The notes under the pieces were generated by a model that was not told the origin of the DNA, did not search any database, and worked only from the letters and a program-made list of their open reading frames with translations. This document shows, piece by piece, positions 42,104-50,222 of a stretch of 64,000 bases of DNA (positions are counted from its first letter, which is position 1; the number at the start of each line of letters is the position of its first letter). The stretch comes from an uncultured Bacilli bacterium (GTDB taxonomy: Bacteria; Bacillota_I; Bacilli_A; RF39; UBA660), in NCBI GenBank assembly GCA_934090795.1, contig CAKOJQ010000008.1, positions 6,787 through 70,786 on the forward strand, in the 5' to 3' direction. The position numbers and the translations under genes were made by a program.

Positions 42104-42751
42104 ATGGAAAATATTGAAAAAATAAATAAAATCACAGCAAAAGAAATTGAAATTCAAAATAAAACATCTGAAATTATAGAAAGAAAAACAAGATTTAAAA
42201 TGCAAATTGCTAAATTAATGGAGGAATTTGAGCAATCCCAAAATAAACTAAAAGAAGAACTTAATACATTAGTCCAAGAACATGATAGTATGTTAGAAGA
42301 TACCTTAACAGTTAATTTATATGATTTTGTTAAAGAACTTTCTAAACAATACGGTATTGTTGATGCTAAGGTGGTGCTAAATATTTGGATGAATAGATCA
42401 TCAAATATTACAAAGCAACAACTTATCGAAAGTATTAACAATGAAGAAAGATTATCAGCTAGTCTAAGAATTGTATTACCATCTATATCAAAACAATTAG
42501 AGTTTAGATATTTAAATGTTTATATTTTACAAAGAATTGTTACTAATATTAATGATGTTGACATGAACATTTATATTAGAGATGAAAGCGAACAATTAGC
42601 TTCATCTAAAGTGATGAATATAAATTATGATTTAGAAAATGTTATGGTAGTGGTACCAATTAAAGAAGTTATTATTGAGGATGAAAGATCAAAGAATGCT
42701 TTATTCAATTGTGTTAAAAATATAGATAAACCAAAAACTTTTATTAAATAA
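42104..42751 (+). CDS. Coiled-coil/beta protein, tandem family member 3
   Basis: A 215-residue paralogue: N-terminal coiled coil (KLMEEFEQSQNKLKEELNTL), TLTVNLYDFVKELSKQYG, and C-terminal INYDLENVMVVVPI, ALFNCVKN and the tail DKPKTFIK. ATAGGAG ribosome binding site. The coiled coils suggest the three may hetero-oligomerise. Confidence 0.65.
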   Translation: MENIEKINKITAKEIEIQNKTSEIIERKTRFKMQIAKLMEEFEQSQNKLKEELNTLVQEHDSMLEDTLTVNLYDFVKELSKQYGIVDAKVVLNIWMNRSSNITKQQLIESINNEERLSASLRIVLPSISKQLEFRYLNVYILQRIVTNINDVDMNIYIRDESEQLASSKVMNINYDLENVMVVVPIKEVIIEDERSKNALFNCVKNIDKPKTFIK

Positions 42752-42796
42752 AATGAAATATTTAAATTATAACAAAAACATGTTAAAATAATATAC

Positions 42797-43426
42797 ATGG
42801 AAGAAATATTAAATAAAGCAGAAATTATATATAACTATTTAAATACTAAAGATAGTATTAGTAAAAGTGATGTTATCTTAGGATGCGGATCTATCGATAC
42901 GACCATTGTTGAAGTAGTAAAAGAATTAGATGATAAATATAACTTTAAAACAATAATTTTTAGTGGTTATAAAGGAAAAGGCTCTCTTGGCAAAATAAAA
43001 ACAAGTGAAGCAAAAAGGTTTAAAGAATATGCTCTTAAATTAGGTATTAACGATTCTAAGATAGTATTAGAAGAGCATGCTAAGACAACTAAACAAAACA
43101 TTAGAAAATCATTAAAAAAGGTTGATTGTAATAACTTAATAATTGTTCATAAGCCATATGCTTTAAAAAGAACTAAGTTAATCTGTCAAAAATATAATAT
43201 TGATTGCAAAGTAACATCAGTTAATCTTTCATTAAGAAAGTATATAAATAAAGTAGTTAAAGAAAATAATATGTCTGAATCAGATGTTATAAATGAAATA
43301 GTTGGTGAAATATTTATGTTAAAGCACTATAAATTATTTGGTTTACCTAAAATAGAAATAGATGATAATGTATTAGAAGCTTATAAATATTTAAAAAAGA
43401 AAGGATATCGTAAATATACAATTTAA
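42797..43426 (+). CDS. YdcF-like (DUF218) protein
   Basis: A 209-residue soluble DUF218 protein: LGCGSIDTTIVEVVKEL, TIIFSGYKGKGS, TSEAKRFKEYALKLGI, then IVLEEHAKTTKQNIR and LIIVHKPYALKR. These are the conserved surface motifs of YdcF-type Rossmann-like proteins (some bind SAM; others act on envelope polysaccharides). No membrane anchor. No Shine-Dalgarno is visible; TAAAAT (42784-42789) ends 7 bases before the ATG, so the mRNA may be leaderless. Confidence 0.75.
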   Translation: MEEILNKAEIIYNYLNTKDSISKSDVILGCGSIDTTIVEVVKELDDKYNFKTIIFSGYKGKGSLGKIKTSEAKRFKEYALKLGINDSKIVLEEHAKTTKQNIRKSLKKVDCNNLIIVHKPYALKRTKLICQKYNIDCKVTSVNLSLRKYINKVVKENNMSESDVINEIVGEIFMLKHYKLFGLPKIEIDDNVLEAYKYLKKKGYRKYTI

Positions 43427-43443
43427 GATATAAAAGGTTAGAT

Positions 43444-44028
43444 ATGCAATATTTTGATAATAATGAAAATTTAAGAAGTGAACTTAGAGATGTTTACTAT
43501 ACTTATAATAATGAAACATTCAAATTTAAAAGTGATCTAGGAATATTTTCTAAAGATAAAATAGACGAAGGAAGTAAAGTGTTAGTAGAAACATATATAA
43601 AATATGGTAAAGATAATGTTAAAGGTTTAGATATGGGTTGTGGAGTAGGCTTTATTGGTATAATGTTATCTAAGTTAAAAAATATAACTTTTGATATGGT
43701 TGATGTTAATAATAGAGCTATTCACTTAACAAATATGAATGTAAAATCAAATAAGGTAAAAGCAAATGTTTTTGTAAGTGATATGTATGATAAAATTAAT
43801 GATAAATATGATTTAATTATAACCAATCCACCTATCAGAGCCGGTAAAGGAGTATACCTAACAATCCTTAATTCTTCTTTTAATTATCTTACTGAAAATG
43901 GAGAATTATGGTTTGTAATGCGTAACAATCATGGTGTTAAAACAGTTGTATCTGATTTAAATAAAGAACATCATGCTGAAATATTAAAAAGAGATAAGGG
44001 CTATTATGTAGTAAGGGTAACAAGATGA
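43444..44028 (+). CDS. ybxB: YbxB/RsmC-type rRNA (guanine-N2) methyltransferase
   Basis: A 194-residue class I methyltransferase with an MTS domain: GLDMGCGVGFIGI (SAM motif I), VDVNNRAI (motif II) and DLIITNPPIRAGKGV, the NPP catalytic motif of base N-methylases. It corresponds to Bacillus YbxB, which lies directly before rpoB in the rplL-ybxB-rpoB cluster. Here ~8.6 kb of accessory genes separates it from rpoB. Confidence 0.88.
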   Translation: MQYFDNNENLRSELRDVYYTYNNETFKFKSDLGIFSKDKIDEGSKVLVETYIKYGKDNVKGLDMGCGVGFIGIMLSKLKNITFDMVDVNNRAIHLTNMNVKSNKVKANVFVSDMYDKINDKYDLIITNPPIRAGKGVYLTILNSSFNYLTENGELWFVMRNNHGVKTVVSDLNKEHHAEILKRDKGYYVVRVTR

Positions 44029-44528
44029 AAGCAATATTTTTAGATATCGATGGTGTATTAAATTCTAATGAACATACCGCATTTATTAAATCATTTGTAA
44101 CTTATAGTGATAACATAATTGAACCATTTGATGATGAATGTTTATATAACTTAAAATATATAGTAGATGAAACAGACGCTAAGATAATAATAACATCTAT
44201 TTGGCGTTTATTTCCTGACTATTTATATATATTAATGAATAAACTAGAAGAATATGGTTTAGATAAGAATGTTATAAGTCTAACAACTAGTAATAAATAT
44301 AAAGATAAACTTCAAGAAATAGCAGTAAAACTAAAAAAATTAGGTATAACTGAATATGTAGTTTTAGATAATGACGATACATTAAACTTAGATCGCCATG
44401 TCATTACGAATAATGCAACTGGTTTAACTGAAGTAGATGCTAAACAAGCAGTTAAAATTCTTTCATTTAATGAAAATATACAAAAGGAGAACAAAAGAGA
44501 ACAAATAAGAAATAAACTTTACAAGTAG
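44025..44528 (+). CDS. HAD-like phosphatase (Swiss-army-knife RNA repair type)
   Basis: A 167-residue protein: FLDIDGVLN (HAD motif I, DxD), ITSIWR (motif II Ser/Thr region), and VLDNDDTLN (acidic motif IV) followed by VITNNATGLTEVDAKQAV. This matches the HAD domain found alone or in Swiss-army-knife RNA repair proteins, where it removes end phosphates. It overlaps ybxB by 4 bases, yet is the first gene of the non-core block before rpoB. Confidence 0.8.
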   Translation: MKAIFLDIDGVLNSNEHTAFIKSFVTYSDNIIEPFDDECLYNLKYIVDETDAKIIITSIWRLFPDYLYILMNKLEEYGLDKNVISLTTSNKYKDKLQEIAVKLKKLGITEYVVLDNDDTLNLDRHVITNNATGLTEVDAKQAVKILSFNENIQKENKREQIRNKLYK

Positions 44529-44571
44529 CAATTTTTATTATAGATATATAATATCGAATGGAGGAATACTA

Positions 44572-45171
44572 ATGTCAAATATATGGAAAATACTTGTTCA
44601 AGAAATGTCTAAATCAAATGGTAGTGCTAAAACAGTAACAAAAGATTATAAAGAATGGATTGCTTGGCTAAATTATGAGCCAGAATTTGAAAAACAAAGA
44701 AAAAATTATTTAATGTCTAGAAAATTTGAAGAACTAAATGAATCTGAACAAATTGAGTTAAGCCATTATATTAAATATCAAACATATGCCGATTTATTTA
44801 ATAAGTATGAAACAAATACTTGTACACAAGAGGAATATATAAAAGTATGTAATTTTATGAAAATAGAGTCTTTGGAAGACTTAATAATAAGTAAATTAAC
44901 AGCTGAAGAACTTAATTATGTAAAGAGTGAAATTAATAGAATAGAAAATTTATCATTAACAGATTTCGAGAGCGAATATCGTAAATTGAGAGATTCATAT
45001 TTTAATGAGCAATTAACAATGACTGAAAGATATGTTTATTATTTAAGTTCAAGGATAGCAGCATATAGAAATAATATAAGAGTAGAAAATGAAATAAGTG
45101 TTCAATTAAAAGAAAATGAGAATATGCGTTACAGAAGTTATATTTATTCTCAAAATCCTTATAGAAAATAA
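44572..45171 (+). CDS. Unknown helical protein in the ybxB-rpoB accessory block
   Basis: A 199-residue, almost wholly helical, charged soluble protein; GGAGG ribosome binding site. Features: WIAWLNYEPEFEKQR near residue 30, RENYLMSRKFEELNESEQIE-like helices and a C-terminal YYLSSRIAAYRNNIR. No family recognised, no membrane segment. Confidence 0.6.
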   Translation: MSNIWKILVQEMSKSNGSAKTVTKDYKEWIAWLNYEPEFEKQRKNYLMSRKFEELNESEQIELSHYIKYQTYADLFNKYETNTCTQEEYIKVCNFMKIESLEDLIISKLTAEELNYVKSEINRIENLSLTDFESEYRKLRDSYFNEQLTMTERYVYYLSSRIAAYRNNIRVENEISVQLKENENMRYRSYIYSQNPYRK

Positions 45172-45205
45172 AAATAAAATATAAAATTTTCCTAAAAAAT
45201 TACAA

Positions 45206-45350
45206 TTGTACAAATTATTAAAATTTGATATTATGAGTGTGTAAGGAAAACTTACATAAAATAAAAAAGGAACGCCTAATTTTGGAATGTTGGGCGATTA
45301 CCTTTTATGGGAAATGCACCAAAACCCCGTGTTTATGGTGTTTTTATTTT
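45206..45350 (+). ncRNA. Putative type I antitoxin RNA, copy 2
   Basis: Promoter TTGTAC (45206-45211), 17 bp spacer, TATTAT (45229-45234). Hairpins GTAAG/CTTAC, CGCCTAA/TTGGGCG (45273-45296) and terminator CACCA...TGGTG (45317-45340) followed by T-rich sequence. It converges on the peptide gene at 45344-45439. Base changes relative to copy 1 preserve the second stem (A-T to G-C, T-A to C-G, T-A to T-G). Confidence 0.6.
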
Positions 45351-45439
45351 AATACTATCATTTTAATAATAATATAGAATAAAATAAAAATAATTATAAA
45401 TAAATTAATTAAAATAAAATATAATAATCTTTTATTCAC
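45344..45439 (-). CDS. Putative type I toxin: 31-residue hydrophobic peptide, copy 2
   Basis: GTG at 45439 preceded by TAGGTGAT. Begins VNKRLLYFILINLF and ends KMIVLK; identical to copy 1 except one Arg for Lys. Single predicted membrane helix. Same convergent RNA and same upstream promoter as copy 1, but without the extra hairpin over the ribosome binding site. Confidence 0.65.
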   Translation of the reverse strand: MNKRLLYFILINLFIIIFILFYIIIKMIVLK

Positions 45440-45476
45440 ATTAATCACCTAAACAATTAAATGTTCCTTAAGTAAT

Positions 45477-45506
45477 AGAATATCAGAATATTAATTATCA
45501 AGTCAA
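45477..45506 (-). promoter_or_regulatory. Promoter of putative toxin, copy 2
   Basis: Minus strand TTGACT (45501-45506), 18 bp spacer, TATTCT (45477-45482), as in copy 1. Confidence 0.65.
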
Positions 45507-45555
45507 TATAAAACACGAATTTTCATTTAAAGAATAATTTTCTTAAAAAATAAAT

Positions 45556-45584
45556 TTGTGTTTTTTCATTGTATATGATAGAGT
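45556..45584 (+). promoter_or_regulatory. Shared MFW-type promoter of copy C
   Basis: TTGTGT (45556-45561), 17 bp spacer, TAGAGT (45579-45584), extended TG. A stem between AAAACACGAATTT (upstream) and AAATTTGTGTTTT also includes the -35. Confidence 0.65.
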
Positions 45585-45607
45585 ATATCCTACTTGGAGA
45601 AATTGAT

Positions 45608-47821
45608 ATGTTTTGGAGTAATTTATTTAAAAAGAAAGCTAAAAGTACAATTATAAGTAATACTAATTATAGTGATATACCATCTTTTGATGATTTATCT
45701 ATTGAAGAAAAAGAATATGTAGATAAGTTAAAAGAAGAATATATTAAGTTTTATGATCAAAGTATTAATTTTACTGATTTAGATGATGATCTATTTACTA
45801 ATATTAAAATGAATCAAGATTTAGCCCTGGATATTATGCATAAAGATCATTTAGGAAATATCTTAGATTCTTTAATTGATAGTAAAAAATTAGTTTATTA
45901 TGCCCATAAAATCAAAGAAGAAAATAGCGTTCTAAAATATAAATACATTGCTTTAAAAGAACTTAGAAAAAATAAAAAGTATCTTGCTAAATATATGAGT
46001 TTATATATACTTGGTAAAAAGAAAATAAATATATTAAAAGCTATAGATCATCAAATGAATATAATAAATAATTTGTTAGCTGTAACTAATTCTGATATAT
46101 ATAACTATAATGCATGTGCAATGGCTAGTTATCCTAATATTAATAATCAAAATGTAGATGAAGAACTTGATATAAGATATAAAGATGTTTCTAAAGATTA
46201 TAATGATTTATTTTGTAAGACATTAAACATTAATGAAGAATTATTAGTTTCAGATAAAATAACATATACTGAGTTATTAATAGATAAATTTGTTTATGAA
46301 AATAAAGATTTAATAGATAAATTAAAAGAACAATTAGATGTAATTGCAAATAGTGAAATTAAAGATGATAAAGAACAATCTAAAATAATAGATAATTTAA
46401 TGAAAATTAAAATGTACTATAATATCTTTAATAAATATGGTAGATTTAAAGTAACCAAAGACGATTTTAATGACCTATATCAAATAATATTTAATGTTTA
46501 TACTTATTTTATTTTTAAATCAGATTTTATTTCTTATTATCAAACATTGAATGAAGGCAATGAAAAAAATTTTTATACCAGTATAGTTAATTCAAAAGTC
46601 GAATTATTTAAAATGAAAAAATCACCTATATTTAACGCTAATTATTTATATTCAAATGATGTATATAAGTGTTTAACTCAAATATTAGAAAACAGTAGTG
46701 TAATATTAAATGATGAATTTAATTTCAGTTTATTGTTATCACTTGATTATGAAAAAGGAATTAATAATTTTTTTGATTTTAGAGCCAAGAATAAAAAACC
46801 TAACATTTTTAGCGATTCAAATAAATATCTAAGTAATGAAGATTATTATAAATTAGTAATTGGTGTATATAAATACGTTGAAACAAAGAAAATAAAATTA
46901 ATAAAATATAATAAAGAAGATAGTAAGAGTTATTTCTTAGATAAATATTTAACAGATAAGGAAATAATTTCGTATTTAGTCAAGAAATATGATGAATCAA
47001 AATTTAAATTTGAACTATATGAATTAGTTAATAATATTAATTTTAATGAATTTCCTAAAGGAATTCCTAATTTTTGCTTAGATTCCATTATAAATTATTA
47101 TAATTTTAATGATAGAAAACCATTAATTATTTCTGATAATTATATAGATTTATATATAAAATATTACCAGGCAAGAGTGAAAAATTTTATATTTAATGGA
47201 AGTATATCTAATTTTCATATTATTCTTGATCAAGATTTCGAAAAATCTAACATGAATACTAAATTTATAATTCCTGTTAAAACTCGAAAAATAATATTTG
47301 AATCTGACACAAGAATTGTGAGTAAAAATATACCATATTTGTTTGATAATCCTTTTTATAATATAAATGAAATGCTATCAAGGAAATCAAAAAATAGTAG
47401 ATTTTCTAAATTGGGTTCAATGATTGTTTTAAAAAAAGATTTATTAGAATATAGGGGAGATAGATTGTTTACTCATTTATTTACTTTATTTATTGATTTA
47501 GAAAAAAGTTTTATTGTTGCATATAAACTAGATAGAAATGTAAAAGATTCTACCACGATAAGGCTATTTCATGAATATATGGTTAATGTTTGGAGAGATT
47601 TTTTTGAGAATATTACTTTTATAGATGATAATGGAAATATCTTTAAAACAAATTATTTTAATTATAGTGATAACAATTATAATGATATTCTTTCTATCAT
47701 AGAAGATACATATTATTATGCGATACATTTTTATGTAAAATCGATAAAAACTCAATTGTCTTTAGATAATTATTATGAAAAAGCAAATAAGAAATCTGTG
47801 AAATATCTTAAATTGTATTAA
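45608..47821 (+). CDS. MFW-family protein, copy C (function unknown)
   Basis: A ~737-residue protein (ATG 45608 by comparison with relatives; an earlier in-frame ATG at 45569 would lie inside the promoter). The N-terminal part is nearly identical to copy A up to IANSEI, then it diverges abruptly. The C-terminal portion contains a beta stretch ending FIIPVKTRKIIF, GSMIVLKKDLL, and WRDFFENITFIDDNGNIFK. No transmembrane or catalytic motif seen. Confidence 0.8.
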   Translation: MFWSNLFKKKAKSTIISNTNYSDIPSFDDLSIEEKEYVDKLKEEYIKFYDQSINFTDLDDDLFTNIKMNQDLALDIMHKDHLGNILDSLIDSKKLVYYAHKIKEENSVLKYKYIALKELRKNKKYLAKYMSLYILGKKKINILKAIDHQMNIINNLLAVTNSDIYNYNACAMASYPNINNQNVDEELDIRYKDVSKDYNDLFCKTLNINEELLVSDKITYTELLIDKFVYENKDLIDKLKEQLDVIANSEIKDDKEQSKIIDNLMKIKMYYNIFNKYGRFKVTKDDFNDLYQIIFNVYTYFIFKSDFISYYQTLNEGNEKNFYTSIVNSKVELFKMKKSPIFNANYLYSNDVYKCLTQILENSSVILNDEFNFSLLLSLDYEKGINNFFDFRAKNKKPNIFSDSNKYLSNEDYYKLVIGVYKYVETKKIKLIKYNKEDSKSYFLDKYLTDKEIISYLVKKYDESKFKFELYELVNNINFNEFPKGIPNFCLDSIINYYNFNDRKPLIISDNYIDLYIKYYQARVKNFIFNGSISNFHIILDQDFEKSNMNTKFIIPVKTRKIIFESDTRIVSKNIPYLFDNPFYNINEMLSRKSKNSRFSKLGSMIVLKKDLLEYRGDRLFTHLFTLFIDLEKSFIVAYKLDRNVKDSTTIRLFHEYMVNVWRDFFENITFIDDNGNIFKTNYFNYSDNNYNDILSIIEDTYYYAIHFYVKSIKTQLSLDNYYEKANKKSVKYLKLY
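45818..46359 (+). repeat. 542-bp tract identical to 27080-27621
   Basis: See the partner tract in copy A: no differences seen. The right boundary coincides with the codons for IANSEI. Confidence 0.85.
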
Positions 47822-47871
47822 ATTTAAGCATAATTATGAATTAATAAGAGTAATTTCCTTAAAAAATAAAT

Positions 47872-47900
47872 TTGTGTTTTTTCATTGTATATGATAGAGT
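47872..47900 (+). promoter_or_regulatory. Shared MFW-type promoter of copy D
   Basis: TTGTGT (47872-47877), 17 bp spacer, TAGAGT (47895-47900). The ~65 bases before the ATG are almost identical to those of copy C, so this leader was duplicated with the gene. Confidence 0.65.
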
Positions 47901-47923
47901 ATATCCTACTTGGAGAAATTAAT

Positions 47924-50131
47924 ATGTTTTGGAGTAAATTATTTAAAAAGAAAAATAAACTATCAAATGTTGATATTGTAGTAAATAGTTCTTATATTAA
48001 AATGCCTTTGCTTGAAGAATTATCTGCTGAAGAACAAGGATACGTTAATAAACTTAAAGAAGAGTACTTAAATTTTTATGATACCGAAGATAATTATATT
48101 GATTTAGATAAAGAACTATTTAATGAAATAAAAATGTGTCAAGATTTAGCTCTAGATATTATGCATAATGATCATTTTGGACACATTGCAAGTTCAATAA
48201 TAGATAGTAAAAAACTAGTATATTATTCACATGAAATAACCGAAATAAATAACATTTTAAAATATAAATATATTGCCTTAAACGAACTAAGAAAAGATAA
48301 AAAATATCTAGCTAAATACATGAGTTTATATGTTCTAGGAAGAAGAAAAATAAACATATTACAAGCCCTAGATCATCAAATGAATCTTATTAATAATTTA
48401 ATAGTTATTGCTGATCAAAGAATATATGATTATAGTACTAAAGCAGTTGCCAATTATCCCAAAAATATAAATGAAGATATAGATTATGAATTAGAAAAAA
48501 GATATGATATTGTATTAAAAGATTATTTAAATTTATTCAATGATTCAAACATACTAAATAAGAAGATAAATAATACCGATAAAATCACATATATGGAGAT
48601 AATGCTAAACAAATTTGTTTATGAAAATAAAAACTTAATAGGCAAATTAAAAGAACGTTTAAATGCAATTGCAAATACTGAAATAGAAGAGATAGAAAAT
48701 CAAAATGATATCATAAGAGATTTAAGAAATATAAAGATGTATTTCAATATTTTCGATAAATATGGAAGAAGTATTATAAAAAAAGAAGATTTAGAAGAAA
48801 TATATCAAGCAATTTTTAATACGATTAATTACTATCCGTTTACATATGGCATTAGAAGTTATTGTAGAAATGAAGCAACTAAGGAAGAATTAATATTTTA
48901 TAGCAAAATTATTAAAAGAAAAGCAGAATTATTTATAAATAAAAAATCAAAAATATTTGAAACAGGAATTATTAATGGTAATATTTATCAAATCCTTTTA
49001 AAATTATTTGAATTGGATTCCACAGGAATTATATATAATGAAATGTTTATAAAAAATAATTTTGAAGTTTTTGATATGAAATACATAGACTTACTGCTAT
49101 GTTTAGATAATCTAAATGGATTTTATTTATACTTTAATCAAACTAATTTTGAATTATTTGATTATATTATGAGCGCTTTACCAGTTGATCACGACACAAT
49201 TAAAAGAAATTTATTTAAATATATTATCGGATTATGTGACAAAACAAAATTTGAAGATATTGATATAGATAGAGAATATTTTATCCATAAACGTTGTTTT
49301 AATGTTTCCAATATTTATGAAATGAAATTATATTATCAATTATATAAAGAAAATATTAACTTTAGTAATTTACCATTACTAAATGAAACATGTGATATGG
49401 ATAAATTTATTAATTATATCAATAAAAGTTGTCACGATAAAACAGTACTCTTGCCAGAAGGAACTAAAGAATTAGAGATATATGTTGATAAATCATACAA
49501 TGGTATAAAAATATATTTAAATAACGATATTTCTGACGTAAGATTTTATGGCAATGATATTGATTATAAAAAGTTAAAACACATTAAAATTTATCTGCCA
49601 TTAGACTTTAATAAAATAAATATTAATTTTATCGTAGAAAATGAATTAAATTATAATGCAAATTCTCCTAAAGCAAGAATTTTAAATAAACAAGCATTGT
49701 TAGCAATCATTGAAAAAATTGGTTCAACATTGGTCTTACCAAAAAAGATATTTAGTGTATCTAATTCGTCAGAAGATAATCAAAAATTGTATAACGATCT
49801 ATATTCACTATTTTATGGTTTTTATAAAAGTGTTAAATATTTTATTGAAAAGTCAAATTCAATTAAAGAATCTGATAGTAGCGAGTTATTTAACACATTG
49901 TTTAACAACATAATAATTTTCGAAGAAAATTCTAATGAATATAAAATTAATAATGATTTATTTGATAAAGAATCAATAAATGAAGAAATACATAGTGATT
50001 GTAATAATAATATTCTTAAGAGCTATGAAAAAGCCTTAAAAGATTTTGTCATCAAATTAATAAAATATAAAAATTATAGAAATTTAAAAATAGAACAATA
50101 CATTAGCTCATTAAAAAGAAAAACTAAATAA
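47924..50131 (+). CDS. MFW-family protein, copy D (function unknown)
   Basis: A ~735-residue protein starting MFWSKLFKKK. N-terminal conserved blocks: LALDIMHNDHFGHI, IDSKKLVYYSHEI, YKYIALNELRKDKKYLAK, KINILQALDHQMNLINN and KYGRSIIKKEDLEEIYQ. Divergent C-terminal part with IYLPLDFNKININF and IEKIGSTLVLPKKIF. It lies 102 bases after copy C with its own promoter. The C-terminal half is closest to copy E in plan (FETCDMDKFINYI-like and LPKKIF segments). Confidence 0.8.
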   Translation: MFWSKLFKKKNKLSNVDIVVNSSYIKMPLLEELSAEEQGYVNKLKEEYLNFYDTEDNYIDLDKELFNEIKMCQDLALDIMHNDHFGHIASSIIDSKKLVYYSHEITEINNILKYKYIALNELRKDKKYLAKYMSLYVLGRRKINILQALDHQMNLINNLIVIADQRIYDYSTKAVANYPKNINEDIDYELEKRYDIVLKDYLNLFNDSNILNKKINNTDKITYMEIMLNKFVYENKNLIGKLKERLNAIANTEIEEIENQNDIIRDLRNIKMYFNIFDKYGRSIIKKEDLEEIYQAIFNTINYYPFTYGIRSYCRNEATKEELIFYSKIIKRKAELFINKKSKIFETGIINGNIYQILLKLFELDSTGIIYNEMFIKNNFEVFDMKYIDLLLCLDNLNGFYLYFNQTNFELFDYIMSALPVDHDTIKRNLFKYIIGLCDKTKFEDIDIDREYFIHKRCFNVSNIYEMKLYYQLYKENINFSNLPLLNETCDMDKFINYINKSCHDKTVLLPEGTKELEIYVDKSYNGIKIYLNNDISDVRFYGNDIDYKKLKHIKIYLPLDFNKININFIVENELNYNANSPKARILNKQALLAIIEKIGSTLVLPKKIFSVSNSSEDNQKLYNDLYSLFYGFYKSVKYFIEKSNSIKESDSSELFNTLFNNIIIFEENSNEYKINNDLFDKESINEEIHSDCNNNILKSYEKALKDFVIKLIKYKNYRNLKIEQYISSLKRKTK

Positions 50132-50154
50132 AATTATAAAATGTAATATATGAT

Positions 50155-50180
50155 AACACAAACATTTGCTTGTGTTTTTT
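50155..50180 (+). terminator. Terminator overlapping the copy E promoter
   Basis: AACACAA/TTGTGTT hairpin and T-rich tail; the 3' arm is also the -35 of the next gene. Confidence 0.6.
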
Positions 50181-50198
50181 CTTTACGTGTGATAGAGT
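50170..50198 (+). promoter_or_regulatory. Shared MFW-type promoter of copy E
   Basis: TTGTGT (50170-50175), 17 bp spacer, TAGAGT (50193-50198), extended TG. Confidence 0.65.
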
Positions 50199-50222
50199 AT
50201 AACTTACTTAAGGGGAATAAAT

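Noticed and set aside
44025..44528. HAD phosphatase as part of an RNA-repair operon
   Set aside because: No RNA ligase or kinase domain is encoded nearby, so only the HAD domain is claimed.
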